A DNA stretch of 64,000 nucleotides from Chenopodium formosanum (lineage: Eukaryota; Streptophyta; Magnoliopsida; Caryophyllales; Amaranthaceae), in NCBI GenBank assembly GCA_024500155.1, contig CM044858.1:25748786-25812785 (forward strand), given 5' to 3'. The translations under genes and the position numbers were made by a program. The stretch's first letter is position 1; each line of letters begins with the position of its first letter. Below the pieces are notes generated by a model, which worked only from the letters and a program-made list of their open reading frames with translations, had not been told where the DNA came from and ran no database searches. Shown here in pieces: positions 44,961 through 55,237 of the stretch.

Positions 44961-47900
44961 CCTTTGCTTCTACATCAGGTATTTACGTTATAGACTTTAA
45001 CTTCACTAGCTCGGCTTCATGGATATTAGATACCGGATGTGGCTCACACCTTTGTTCCGATTCATAGGCACTAAGGAACACTAGGAGGCTAGCGAAGGGA
45101 GAGATCGAGCTCCGGGTAGGAAATGGAGCAAGGATTGGTGCTACATCCGTAGGATCTCTTAGTTTGTCTTTGCCCACAAGGCTAGTTTTGGAACTTGACA
45201 ATGTTTATTGTGTTCCCAACATTATCAAAAACATCATTTCAATTTCGGTGTTGGACGCCAAAGGTTTTGAATTTTGAGTTAAAGATCAATCATGTTCATT
45301 TTATGTCGATGATGTTTTATATGGTACGGCACATTCAGAAAATGGTCTTTATGTGATATCACTAGACAGAGAAATTTATAACGTTAATAATCCTGCAAAG
45401 AAAGCTAAGACTACATTGTCTAGTTAAACTTACTTGTGGCATTGTCGTCTTGTCCACATTAACATCAAACGCATCAAGAAACATCTTCAAGAAGGTATTC
45501 TTGACTCATTTGATTTAGAATCCTTTGAGAATTGCGAAGGATGTTTATTAAGCAAGATGATAAATCAACCATTCTCCAAGTTAGGAGAAAGGGCCGGTGA
45601 CTTGTTGGGACTAATACACACCGATGTATGTGGGCCAATGAGTACACCCGCAAGGAGTGGTTATCGGTATTTCATAACCTTCACGGACGACTATAGTAGA
45701 TATGGTTATATAAATCTAATGTCGCACAAATCTGAATCGTTTGATAAATTCAAAGAATTTCAGAACGAAGTTGAAAACCAACTCGGCAAGAAAATCTAAG
45801 CGCTTCGATCAGATCGAGGTGGCGAATATTTAAGCCAAGAATTCGATGACCATCTGAAAGAACATGGAATACTTTCAGAGTTGACACCTCCGGGAACTCC
45901 TCAATGGAATGGAGTATCTGAAAGGAGGAATCGAACCCTGTTAGACATGGTCCGATCGACTATGGGTCTTAGTGAACTTCCAATCTCTTTATGGGGACAT
46001 GCACTTTTAACTACGACACTTACACTGAATTGTGCTCCGTCAAAGGCAGTGAAAAAGACTCCATATGAATTATGGACAAATAAACCGCCAAGGTTGTCTT
46101 TTCTCAAGATTTGGAGATGGGAAGCATATGTCAAGAAACTCATTTCTGACAAACTTCATCCAAAATCTGACAAGGTTTACTTTGTGGGTTATCCAAAAGA
46201 AACCAAAGGGTATTACTTCTACAACAAATCCTAGAACAAAGTGTTTGTTGCTCGTGATGGTGTCTTTTTGGAGAAGGAGTATCTCTCCAAAATGCCAAGT
46301 GGGAGGAAAATTGAACTCGACGAAGTTCGAGAGGACGAGCAACAAGGACAAGTTGACAATCAAAGTGCTCACAAAGCATCTGTTGACATTGGTCAAAGTC
46401 AAAATATGCAAAGTCAAACCGACAATGCAAATGCTCAGTCCATTACCCTACGTAGGTTAACTCGGCCAAGATCTCAACCTGACAGATATCTCGGTGTTGT
46501 ATTAACCGAAGATCAGCACATCCTAGTAGTGGATGGAGATCAGCCGGCAACCTACAAGCAAGCTATGACGAGCCCTGACTCTGCAAAATGTCAAGAGGCC
46601 ATGAAATCCGAAATGGACTCCATGTTTGAAAATCAAGTATGGGACTTGGTTGATTTACCCGTAGGTTACACACCTATCGGATATAAATGGATTTTCAAGA
46701 TGAAAACCGACAAAGATGGAAATGTATTCATTTACAAAGCAAGGCTGGTAGCAAAAGGTTACAGGAAAATTCACGGCGTTGATTATGATGAAACCTTTTC
46801 TCCAGTTGCTATGCTTAAGTCCGTTCAAATTCTTCTAGCGATTGCTGCATATTGCAATTATGAAATATGGTAGATGGACGTCAAAACCGCCTTCCTCAAT
46901 GGAATTTCGGAAGAAACTGTGTATATGACACAGCCTGAAGGTTTTGTCGACCAGAACAATCCTAAGAAGGTATGGAAGCTTAAGAAGTCCATTTACGGAT
47001 TAAAGCAAGCAAGCAGAAGTTGGAATCTGCGATTTGATGAAGCCATCAGTAAGTTTGGTTTTATCAAGAATCTAGATGAGTCTTGTGTTTACAAGAAGGT
47101 CAGTGGGAGTAACATCGTCTTCCTAGTCTTATATGTCAATGACATTTTTCTCATTGCAAATAGCATTCCATTGTTAGAGTTTGTAAAGGCTTGGCTCGGG
47201 AAATGTTTTTCAATGAAAGACTTGGGAGAGGCTCAGTACATATTTGGCATCAAGATCTATAGGGATAGATCAAAAAGGATAATAGGAATGAGTCAAAGTA
47301 CTTACATCGATAAGGTACTAGCTCGATTCCAAATGGAAGGAGCCAAGAGAGGGCACCTACACATGTCACATGGCATAACCTTAAGCAAGAAGCAGTGTCC
47401 AAAGACACCTGATGAGCGAGAAAGGATGAGTCGTATTCCATATGCTTCGCTTATTGGATCGATCATGTATTCCATGATATGTACTAGGCCGGATGTATCG
47501 TATGCCTTGAGTGCTACGAGCCGATACCAATCAGACCCAGGAGAGGCGCATTGGACTACGGCCAAGAATATTCTGAAGTACCTGAAAAGGAACAAGGATA
47601 AATTCCTGGTCTATGGCGGTACCAGACAAACAGAGACGACTTCAAGTCACAATCCGGATACATATTCTGTTTCAATGGAGGAGTGTTTAGTTGGAAGAGT
47701 ATAAAGCAAAGCACAACCGCTGATTCTACAACTGAAGCCGAGTACTAAGCAGCATCTGAGGCAGCCAAGGAGGCAGTTTGGATTCGCAAGTTCATTGTTG
47801 AACTTGGTGTTGTACCCTCCATCAAGGGTCCAATAGACCTCTATTGTGACAACAATGGAGCTATTGCTCAGGCTAGAGAGCCTCGAGAACATCAGAAGGT

Positions 47901-48080
47901 CAAACATGTCCAGAGGCGATTTCACATGATTCGAGAATGGAAGTCAGAGGGTGAAATCAGAATTTGCGAAGTGGAACGGATGACAATGTAGCCGATCCAC
48001 TTACTAAACCTTTGTCTTAAGTGAAGCACAACAAATACATTGAGGCAATGGGAATCAAGCATGTCGTGAACTGGCTTTGA
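44961..48080 (+). pseudogene. Copia C2 pol: protease, integrase, reverse transcriptase, RNase H
   Basis: It continues the gag frame as one polyprotein. The protease box is WILDTGCGSH (about 45020). The integrase has WHCRLVH, CEGCLLSK, first Asp LIHTDVCGPM, second Asp ALRSDRGGEYL, and catalytic Glu NGVSERRN, all present. The RT has YKARLVAKGY, MDVKTAFLNG and GLKQASRSWN, but the active site is YVND instead of YVDD (Asn codon 47138-47140). RNase H: a frameshift and deletion near 47620 remove the segment with its first catalytic Asp; ADSTTEAEY, CDNNGAI and DNVADPLTKPL follow to a stop at 48078. In-frame stops at 45065, about 45275, 45425, 45797, 46232 and 46871 interrupt an otherwise single frame from 44225 to about 47620. 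Confidence 0.93.
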
Positions 48081-48956
48081 TTTCCATATTATAGTGTTTT
48101 AATTAAATTTTGGACAATGTTGATGTAAAGCACTATGATGAACCATTCAGTTTTTGGAGTAATTAAAATTTTTCATGCAATTTAAATCACTCCGTCTCTA
48201 TTTAATTGTGGTTTAGAATTAAATAATGAGTCCATTCGATTTTGATAAATATTCAAAATAGGGTATCAAGTCAATGGCTTGGATAAAGAAACACCTATTA
48301 AGTGAACATTGAATATTTTAATCGAAAATTATACCTAATCAAGGTCATATTTTGTGGACGACTAATGACCATTAGAGATTAGTGTGTAGTATGATTTATA
48401 GCACCGTTTCTTGTGCTATGAGGATATAAATCATTTGCACAGGTATTGGTTTAGAACCATACTGGATCGACCTATGAGAATACTTTAAGAGATTTAAAAA
48501 TTGTCATATGTATTTTTCTCATTATTACTATTGGAACACTTTTCCTTTGACCATGAGTAGTGGGAGATCTCTTGTTTGAATACTGGTCCGCTTTCGCATC
48601 CGCCAAAGGTCTGCCGTAACTGGGGATTATAAAGACAGATATCAGGCGAGTGAGTCCTCTTAGTAAGAGAAGCTACATTACAAGACTGGAAATGTCCCCT
48701 TACTGATAATAGGGAACATGTCTTGTTGTTTACAAGGCTTCTCGAAGAGCGAGACTGTAAAAATGCATGGCCGTGCTCAGATGGATTTTAGAAATCATCT
48801 GCTTATTGATAGTCAAACTCGAATTTCGAGAAACACTTCTGGACGTAACAGAGATGACGAGTAATCTTACTCTGTAGTTCATGAAGAGACATGAAGAGAC
48901 ATAGGAAAGGGGCTATACACTAAATGCACACTTGTCCGGAAGGACAAGAGGGAGAT
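48081..48956 (+). other. Copia C2 3' non-coding region and polypurine tract
   Basis: No ORF. It ends with the polypurine tract GACAAGAGGGAGA (48942-48955) directly before the LTR TG at 48957. An 11-bp direct duplication of GAAGAGACAT lies near 48885-48903. Confidence 0.75.
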
Positions 48957-49643
48957 TGAAAGGAATGGTGTCCTTCGAACAAGTGTATTATTCTGATAGC
49001 GGGTTCAGAATTATAAGAAAGCTAATATTTTCAGCAAGGTCAAGTGATCAGAATGTCTGGGTTGAGGCCGCTTCTGATCAGTAATATCAATATAATTAAT
49101 ATTATAGCTTAATCTTGACTGAACCCTTCGGGTCACACCCAAGCAAAATATACGAACCGACTCGACGAATTAATTCGGAAGAAATTAATTCGTCGCCCGA
49201 GTGTTAAATATTTAGACGTCGGTAATTCGAGCTTCGAGCGTCGAAACCGATCGTCGGAAGTCGAGTTAAAAATAATAAAAAGACAAGACGCGCAAAAATA
49301 ATAATAAATCGACCATATTCCCAAAATACCCCTAGCATCGGAGTGCCCCGAGCATCCGAATGCTAGGGGAAAAATATCCTAGCATAGGTGGCTAGCAAGC
49401 ACCAAGCCGAGCCTAGGTTGGCTAGCTAGGTGCGTGCTAGCGCATCGTACTAGCAGCCACGAACAGCAGCAGCTAGCTGCCGCAGCACGTGGTTCGTGCA
49501 GCAGCTAGCTGCCGCAACTAGGCGTGCTAGCACAGCAGCACTAGCAGCCGCACAGTAGCAGCAAGCCCGCACCAAGTGCGTGGCTTGCGCGCACAGCAGC
49601 AGCCCGCAACTTGGTGCATGGCTGGGCTCGTGGCTGGGCTCGT

Positions 49644-51210
49644 TGACAAGGTAATAATCGCGTCGTCAAACGACTACACCTAGATCAAATACAATTTATA
49701 CAACCTAAACAAACCTAATACGAGTATAAGGCAAGCATAGGGGTCGAACCACAGAGAACGGAAAAACACCACCAAATGTTATCGACAATTAAGCTAGTCC
49801 GGAATAGGAGAAAAATAACTAAAGTCTAAATGTGCTAAAACAAGAAATAAAACATTAAGGGAAATGGTCTAGGAGTAGCATTCACTTGGACATAAACAAA
49901 GGCATAGGAGTTGAATTAATTATGAACTAAACATGCTCGAATATCGAAGTAAGGTCCAATCTAACCGCCTTCCGGGGCTAATCAGCTTCTCCTAACATAG
50001 CCTCTATGTTTCCACATTAGAACCATATACTAGGAGGTACTATCAAATAACAATTGATATAAATGAACTTAGCTAAGTCAACTTCCGTTTCATGTTAGCA
50101 AAGATTCACTCCCAATCAACTAACAACATGCATTTTGCAAGTAGATTGAAGAACATCAAGCATATAAAGACTTTAATCACAATAAATCAATTCCAAACCC
50201 TTGAACATTCTCAAGATCCAACTACACCACAACCATCCCCTTAATGGGGAAATTACTCACTAATCATGATAACAACAAGATTAATCAACAAATAATCAAG
50301 AATCAACATGATTAACAAGCAATACCAACAACAAAAACAATAATCAAAATAAAACAATAAAAATAGAGGAGAGAGAGTTAGAGATTCTCATTGATTGAAG
50401 ATGAAAGTCTACAAACAAGATGATCAATCTTCTTCTTCAAAATCCAAGCTCAACAATGGTGAAACCCTCACTTTCTCTCTCTAAACCACTCTAATCCTAA
50501 GCTAAACCTAGAGAGAGAAGCTCTCCTAAAACTAGGAAAAAAAAAGATCTAAAAGAATGAAGTTCTCCTTTTACAAAACAAGCCCCGCAATATATAAAGA
50601 ATCGCGCAAAAACTCTGAACAGGACCCGCTATGCGCCCGCGCAAGGATCTGTGCGCCCGCACGTGCGCCCTCGCAGCGGTCTGTGCGCCCTCGCAGCGGC
50701 CTGCGCTCCCTCGCAGCAGCCTGCGCGCCCGCGCAAAGTAGCTGCGCGCCCGCGCATTTGTGGGTTGCGCGGCTAGTGCTTAGGTGTGCGCGCCCGCACG
50801 GTGTGGGTGTGCGCCCGCGCACATGTCGCGCACAGGCCGCGCAAAACTTTTTGCCTCGATTCTGTAATTTCGCCAATTTTGCGCGGGTTCTCACAGGGCT
50901 GCGCGCCCGCACATTATTTGCGCCCTTGCACCTTGCTTTCTTCGATTCTTCTCTCATGCTTCCTTGGCTTCTTCTTTGCAATCCAAGACTTCAAATACCT
51001 AAGCACAAACACCAAGGGAAGCAATAAGGTATAGGGAACGGTGCAAACACACAATGAAGGCAAGCATACAACAATATACGCGATTTCATTAAAATCACAT
51101 CGAGACATGTATGCACGCATTATTTGAACAAAACAACTACAAAACACCCTAAGACAAGCTAAAACAAGGCATAAACACTATCCTAGGAGTGACATAAATG
51201 TCACTCATCA
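49644..51210 (-). mobile_element. 3' LTR of the gag-only element
   Basis: 1567 bp. Minus-strand TATA box TTTATATATTG (about 50588-50598). Array of GCGCCCGCGCA-type palindromes upstream of it in transcription order (about 50630-50920). CTCTCTCTA/TAGAGAGAG inverted repeat downstream (50475-50517). 20-bp inverted repeat GAGTGACATAAATGTCACTC (51188-51207) three bases from the LTR end. Confidence 0.95.
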
Positions 51211-51250
51211 AATTCCCCCAAGCTAAACCTTTGCTCGTCCTCGAGCAAAG
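51211..51250 (-). promoter_or_regulatory. Polypurine tract and adjoining hairpin
   Basis: On the minus strand the PPT AGCTTGGGGGAATT lies directly before the LTR. Fourteen to twenty bases inward is a hairpin with 9-bp arms CTTTGCTCG (51229-51237) and CGAGCAAAG (51242-51250) and a 4-base loop. The same hairpin is at 60322-60341 in the second element, with 8-bp arms. Confidence 0.8.
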
Positions 51251-52148
51251 CTAGAGCAAAAGAGAACAAGAGGAAATTATTGAAAGCAAAAGAAACAAAA
51301 TAGAAACAAGGAGAAAGAATGTACACTAACTCACTGTCGTAGGAATCACGGTTGTTTTTAGCTACAACATTTCCTTAAAACCCCAAAGTCGCCTATGAGG
51401 ACGAGTGAGGTCTCGTGAGGGTTTCCTAAGAGCTTAACCCACAACTCTTGAGAAAAACCAAGGCAAGGCAACAAAAGGAAAAAAAAGAGAAACACGAAGA
51501 GAAAAAGCAAACACAAGCTCATATATGGACAAGAGATAGGGACAAGTACTAATGAATGCAAACCTTTCTAAATGGACAAATGTATGCACGTTCCAAGATG
51601 TCAATGGTTGATTGAAACATAACACATGCTAAGCATAGAGAACTACTTAGGACTCAATCCACCCTAGCCCCAACCAATCGGGCCACGTTCTCTCCACTAG
51701 CTTCAAATCAACCCTTATGCTAGCTTCTCAAGATTCCACGAAGGAACCGGAAAAAGATAAAGAAATGAAAAACTTTGAGAAGGTAATCCCGACGTCTCAA
51801 CTATGCATACTCTTTCCATAGGTTTGAAGTCTATCTCCCTCCACCGTTCTTTTGACCTAACCCACTAGAGTCTAAGGGTCTTTTTATTGGTTATAACGTA
51901 AGGCTAAGGGTTAAGGCGGGGTAAAAATTTAAAATTTGGTGATATTTCCTAAGTGAAGCAAAAAGTGCGGCCGACACTCAAAAACACTCAAGAATTCACT
52001 AAATATCAAGCAAAAATACCACTAATGCCATTCCCCAAGCTTATTCAAAACAAACACACAATATTCCCCCAAGCTTGAACAAAGCATTGTCCTCAATGCT
52101 TAAACTAAGGAAGAAAATGAAACCATCTAGAAAATTTTTGTTGTTTTG

Positions 52149-52191
<43 letters not shown>

Positions 52192-53408
52192 TTATTCATT
52201 GTCCTTGCCTTTTTTTTTATTTTGGACGGCTTTTCCTTGAAACTTCACTTGATTTTCATAAATTTGCATATTTCTTTACAAGCTCAACTCTAACCAAATC
52301 TCAAAATGCATCTTGTTTATGATTAACAACTCAAAACTCAAACCTCACATGCCAATGCTTCACTAACTAAAAGGTTGGTAAACATAGGTCATTAGGTTTG
52401 TAATGTGGTTTAAACAAGAGCGGAAAACATAAGGCTCAAATTGGTTAGCAAGTAGGTTTATGCAAAATAGAAAATCAAATTTGTAACAAAACAAAAAGAA
52501 GATAAAGAAAAAAAAAATGAGAAAGAAGTGCCCTTTTCCTCCCCTAGAGTGCTTCGGTCACGATCTTGGGAGCTATAAGTCAAAACAAGGATCAAGACAT
52601 GCATAGCTAAGGATCCAAATGTGCCACACAACAAAGTGATGAAGGCTAGAACAATGTTACCTCACACGGGATTATAACTAAGCAAATACCAACCAAGGGT
52701 GCCAAATCCACTATAGAGAGCAACACCATCTTACCACATACCCGTGAACTAGGGCTTCATGGTGCCCTAAAAGTTCTTAACCCGGCTACCTTAGCATGTA
52801 GTATCCTAGAGTCAACCAATGACACTTTCAAGCCGTGCACACATTAACCACTTAGGAAGAAAGACATTCAAGAGTAAACAAATCCAAAAGATATAATGTC
52901 CAATTAAGAACAAACAAAACACGATTGCTAAACTTGCCTTGAAGTAAACAAAAATCTTTTTGGATTTTCCAAAAGCATGAAAAACATGGAAATGCATATA
53001 CTCAAGTGCATGACATGTATGAATCAACATCCCACCAAACATGATAGAATACCCTCCCCCAAGCTTGAATGAAACCAAGCTCTCAAATCATAAACGATGA
53101 AACCAAGGAGGGGAAAACAAGGAAAAATTAATCCAACATTACCAACACATGATCTTCAAGTCACAATAAGTAAGAGAGAGAGAGAGGGAAAAGAAGGATA
53201 TTACCGGATATGGGATAAATGCAAAATCACACAAAAAACCCGAAATAACCTCATATGAGCCACAATCTCTACAAATAAGGCTTGAATTCCACATGATAGG
53301 TAAGTTGAGGCACATTTCCTTGATTCTTGATCATCACCAATGCGCAAGAGTGTATCAAGTTGTGTACCTAGCAAGGAACGCAAACACGTCCATGAGAGAA
53401 AATCTAAT
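51251..53408 (-). other. Conserved non-coding region of the gag-only element
   Basis: No ORF that looks coding. It contains a 47-base T run (52150-52196) and many blocks shared with 60342-62565 of the second element, for example the CACCGTTCTTTGACCTAACC-like and CCTACCTTAGCAT-like segments. Confidence 0.75.
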
Positions 53409-55112
53409 CTAAAAGCAAAAGAAAATGAAAGCAATAAAACACGGGTTACTTCCCGCAAAGGCTTGTTTAACGTCTAAGCGAGACCGCTCTACGAAATAAT
53501 AATTCAACGCACGCAAGAGCTTGTCAAATGCACTACTACACATTTCAAGGGGGTGTAAATAGGCAAATGACGGAATAAGGACGTGCAACAAAATTATTGC
53601 ACGTAAGTGAAGAGGGAGATGCCAAAAGAAAGAAGAAGAAGGATCGAAAGGAAACTCAAGAAAGTAAGAAGTAGAAGAAGGAAAAGAAGAATGGAAAGAA
53701 AAGGAAAAAGGCAAATCCTCATCACAAAATTTTTTGTTGGCAAAATTCCTCTTATCCTCAACAATGATGGAAGAAGGGACATGAAAATCATCCATAGAGG
53801 GCGGCTCCCCAATAGGCTCTTTGAGATAGGAAGGGAGAGAAATAGGGTAAGAAAGGATGTGGTCAAACCTTAGAGAAAAAGGGGTATGAGAAACGGGAAA
53901 AGGGGTAGCTACTCCCTCACCACAAGGCCTCACATCGCCAATGAGGGCATGAAAATCAATCATAGAGTCCTCAAACGAAGGGCACTCACGATCTACACCT
54001 CCCTCAAGCTCAAAAACTCCAAGGGAATCAACCTTATCCTCCTTTTCACCACAATAGACAACTTTTCCTTCAACTATCTCAAAACCCAAGGTCCCAAAAT
54101 CATGCATGAATGGAGGTAGATTCATCTCAAACTCATCTAAGTCCCAAGAAGCGTTCTCGATGAAATCATCCAATAATCTATAAGTCCTCATATGACTCTC
54201 GAAAAATATGTGGGACATTACCTTAAAAGAGTCTATATACTCGTAGATTGAAGGGTCACAAACATACACTTGAGACTTATCAAGATGGGAAAGAGAATTA
54301 GGATTTTCAAAATTAACACTCTCTTCATTCTCTACTCCTTCACCATCACTCGAATGCTCTCTAATGGGATCCTCACTCATATGGGGAAGAGAAGAAGAAG
54401 GAAGGGCATTTTCTTGAGAGTTGGCTAATTGGAGAATTTGGCTCTCAAGCATCTTCATTCTAGCTTCCACCTCCCTATTCTCAACTTCCCTCTCCTTATT
54501 CTCAACTTCCCTCATCTCGTTATACCTCTCCATCATCTCCATTATCTTCATTATCTTCTCTTCCTTCAAATTTTCCATAGAATTACCCTCATAAAAGGAT
54601 TCATTAGGAGCATAAGGGAAATCATTTGGAGCCATGTAAGAACAAGAAGATGAGGAGGGAGGATCATTCACATTATAAACATGAGCATCATCATATTGGG
54701 GAAAGGGGGCATAATCAAGCAAATGAGATTCATCATCAACAAAAGGAGAAAAAGAGTTGAAATCACTTGTACTAGGTTCACATATAGGATCACAAGACAA
54801 ATCATGGGGATTCATGCCACCAATAAAACTATTATCACATTGAGAATCAAAATTAGCAACATTACATGCCCTATTGCGTACATCCTTAGCGAACCGTACA
54901 AAAAAGCTCCAAGCATTATGAACCGTTAATGCTTGAAATTCACCATTAAACCTACTTTCAACTTCATATCTCGTTTGTTCATTCATGCCACAATAACAAA
55001 TCTCACAAGCTTCACAAGGATTACAACCATTATAGTTCAAAAACTCTACAAGTCTATGGAAATAGACATAAAAAGGCTCACCATCATATTGAGGAAAAGA
55101 AAAACGTGCCAT
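53409..55112 (-). CDS. Gag-like protein of the gag-only gypsy element
   Basis: 567 codons, intact, starting 105 bp after the PBS, with ATG at 55112 the first in the leader. Residues about 1-80 are a Retrotrans_gag-type capsid domain (FPQYDGEPFYVYFHRLVEFL; RYEVESRFNGEFQAL; HNAWSFFVRFAKDV). Residues about 80-175 are a Ser/Asp/Pro-rich linker. About 178-232 is a charged coiled coil rich in REVENKEREVE. About 240-460 is acidic and low in complexity. The C-terminus has a hydrophobic stretch (HLRAIILLHVLIPSFAYL) and then DKLLRALNYYFVERSRLDVK. No zinc knuckle, protease or RT is present. The C-terminal third is well conserved in the diverged second copy. Presumed role: particle formation for a non-autonomous element. 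The function of the C-terminus is unknown. Confidence 0.85.
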   Translation of the reverse strand: MARFSFPQYDGEPFYVYFHRLVEFLNYNGCNPCEACEICYCGMNEQTRYEVESRFNGEFQALTVHNAWSFFVRFAKDVRNRACNVANFDSQCDNSFIGGMNPHDLSCDPICEPSTSDFNSFSPFVDDESHLLDYAPFPQYDDAHVYNVNDPPSSSSCSYMAPNDFPYAPNESFYEGNSMENLKEEKIMKIMEMMERYNEMREVENKEREVENREVEARMKMLESQILQLANSQENALPSSSLPHMSEDPIREHSSDGEGVENEESVNFENPNSLSHLDKSQVYVCDPSIYEYIDSFKVMSHIFFESHMRTYRLLDDFIENASWDLDEFEMNLPPFMHDFGTLGFEIVEGKVVYCGEKEDKVDSLGVFELEGGVDRECPSFEDSMIDFHALIGDVRPCGEGVATPFPVSHTPFSLRFDHILSYPISLPSYLKEPIGEPPSMDDFHVPSSIIVEDKRNFANKKFCDEDLPFSFSFHSSFPSSTSYFLEFPFDPSSSFFWHLPLHLRAIILLHVLIPSFAYLHPLEMCSSAFDKLLRALNYYFVERSRLDVKQAFAGSNPCFIAFIFFCF

Positions 55113-55216
55113 TTTTCATCAACAAAAACAAAACAAAGAGAACAAAAATAAATCAAAGGAAAAATATATACAATGGACTAGTCTCAATAAGATAACACAA
55201 CGGTAATAGAAGCCGT

Positions 55217-55234
55217 TCCCCGGCAACGGCGCCA
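55217..55234 (-). other. Primer binding site, tRNA-Asp
   Basis: On the minus strand TGGCGCCGTTGCCGGGGA, three bases after the LTR end, complementary to the 3' end of plant tRNA-Asp (CCCCGGCAACGGCG plus CCA). tRNA-Asp priming is known for Athila-type gypsy elements. Confidence 0.92.
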
Positions 55235-55237
55235 ATT

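Noticed and set aside
50557..51027. 156-codon and 136-codon frames on opposite strands
   Set aside because: They lie inside the LTR of the gag-only element over the palindromic GC array; both LTR copies show the same artefact.
53607..55151. Several plus-strand frames of 72-88 codons
   Set aside because: Shadows of the minus-strand gag gene.
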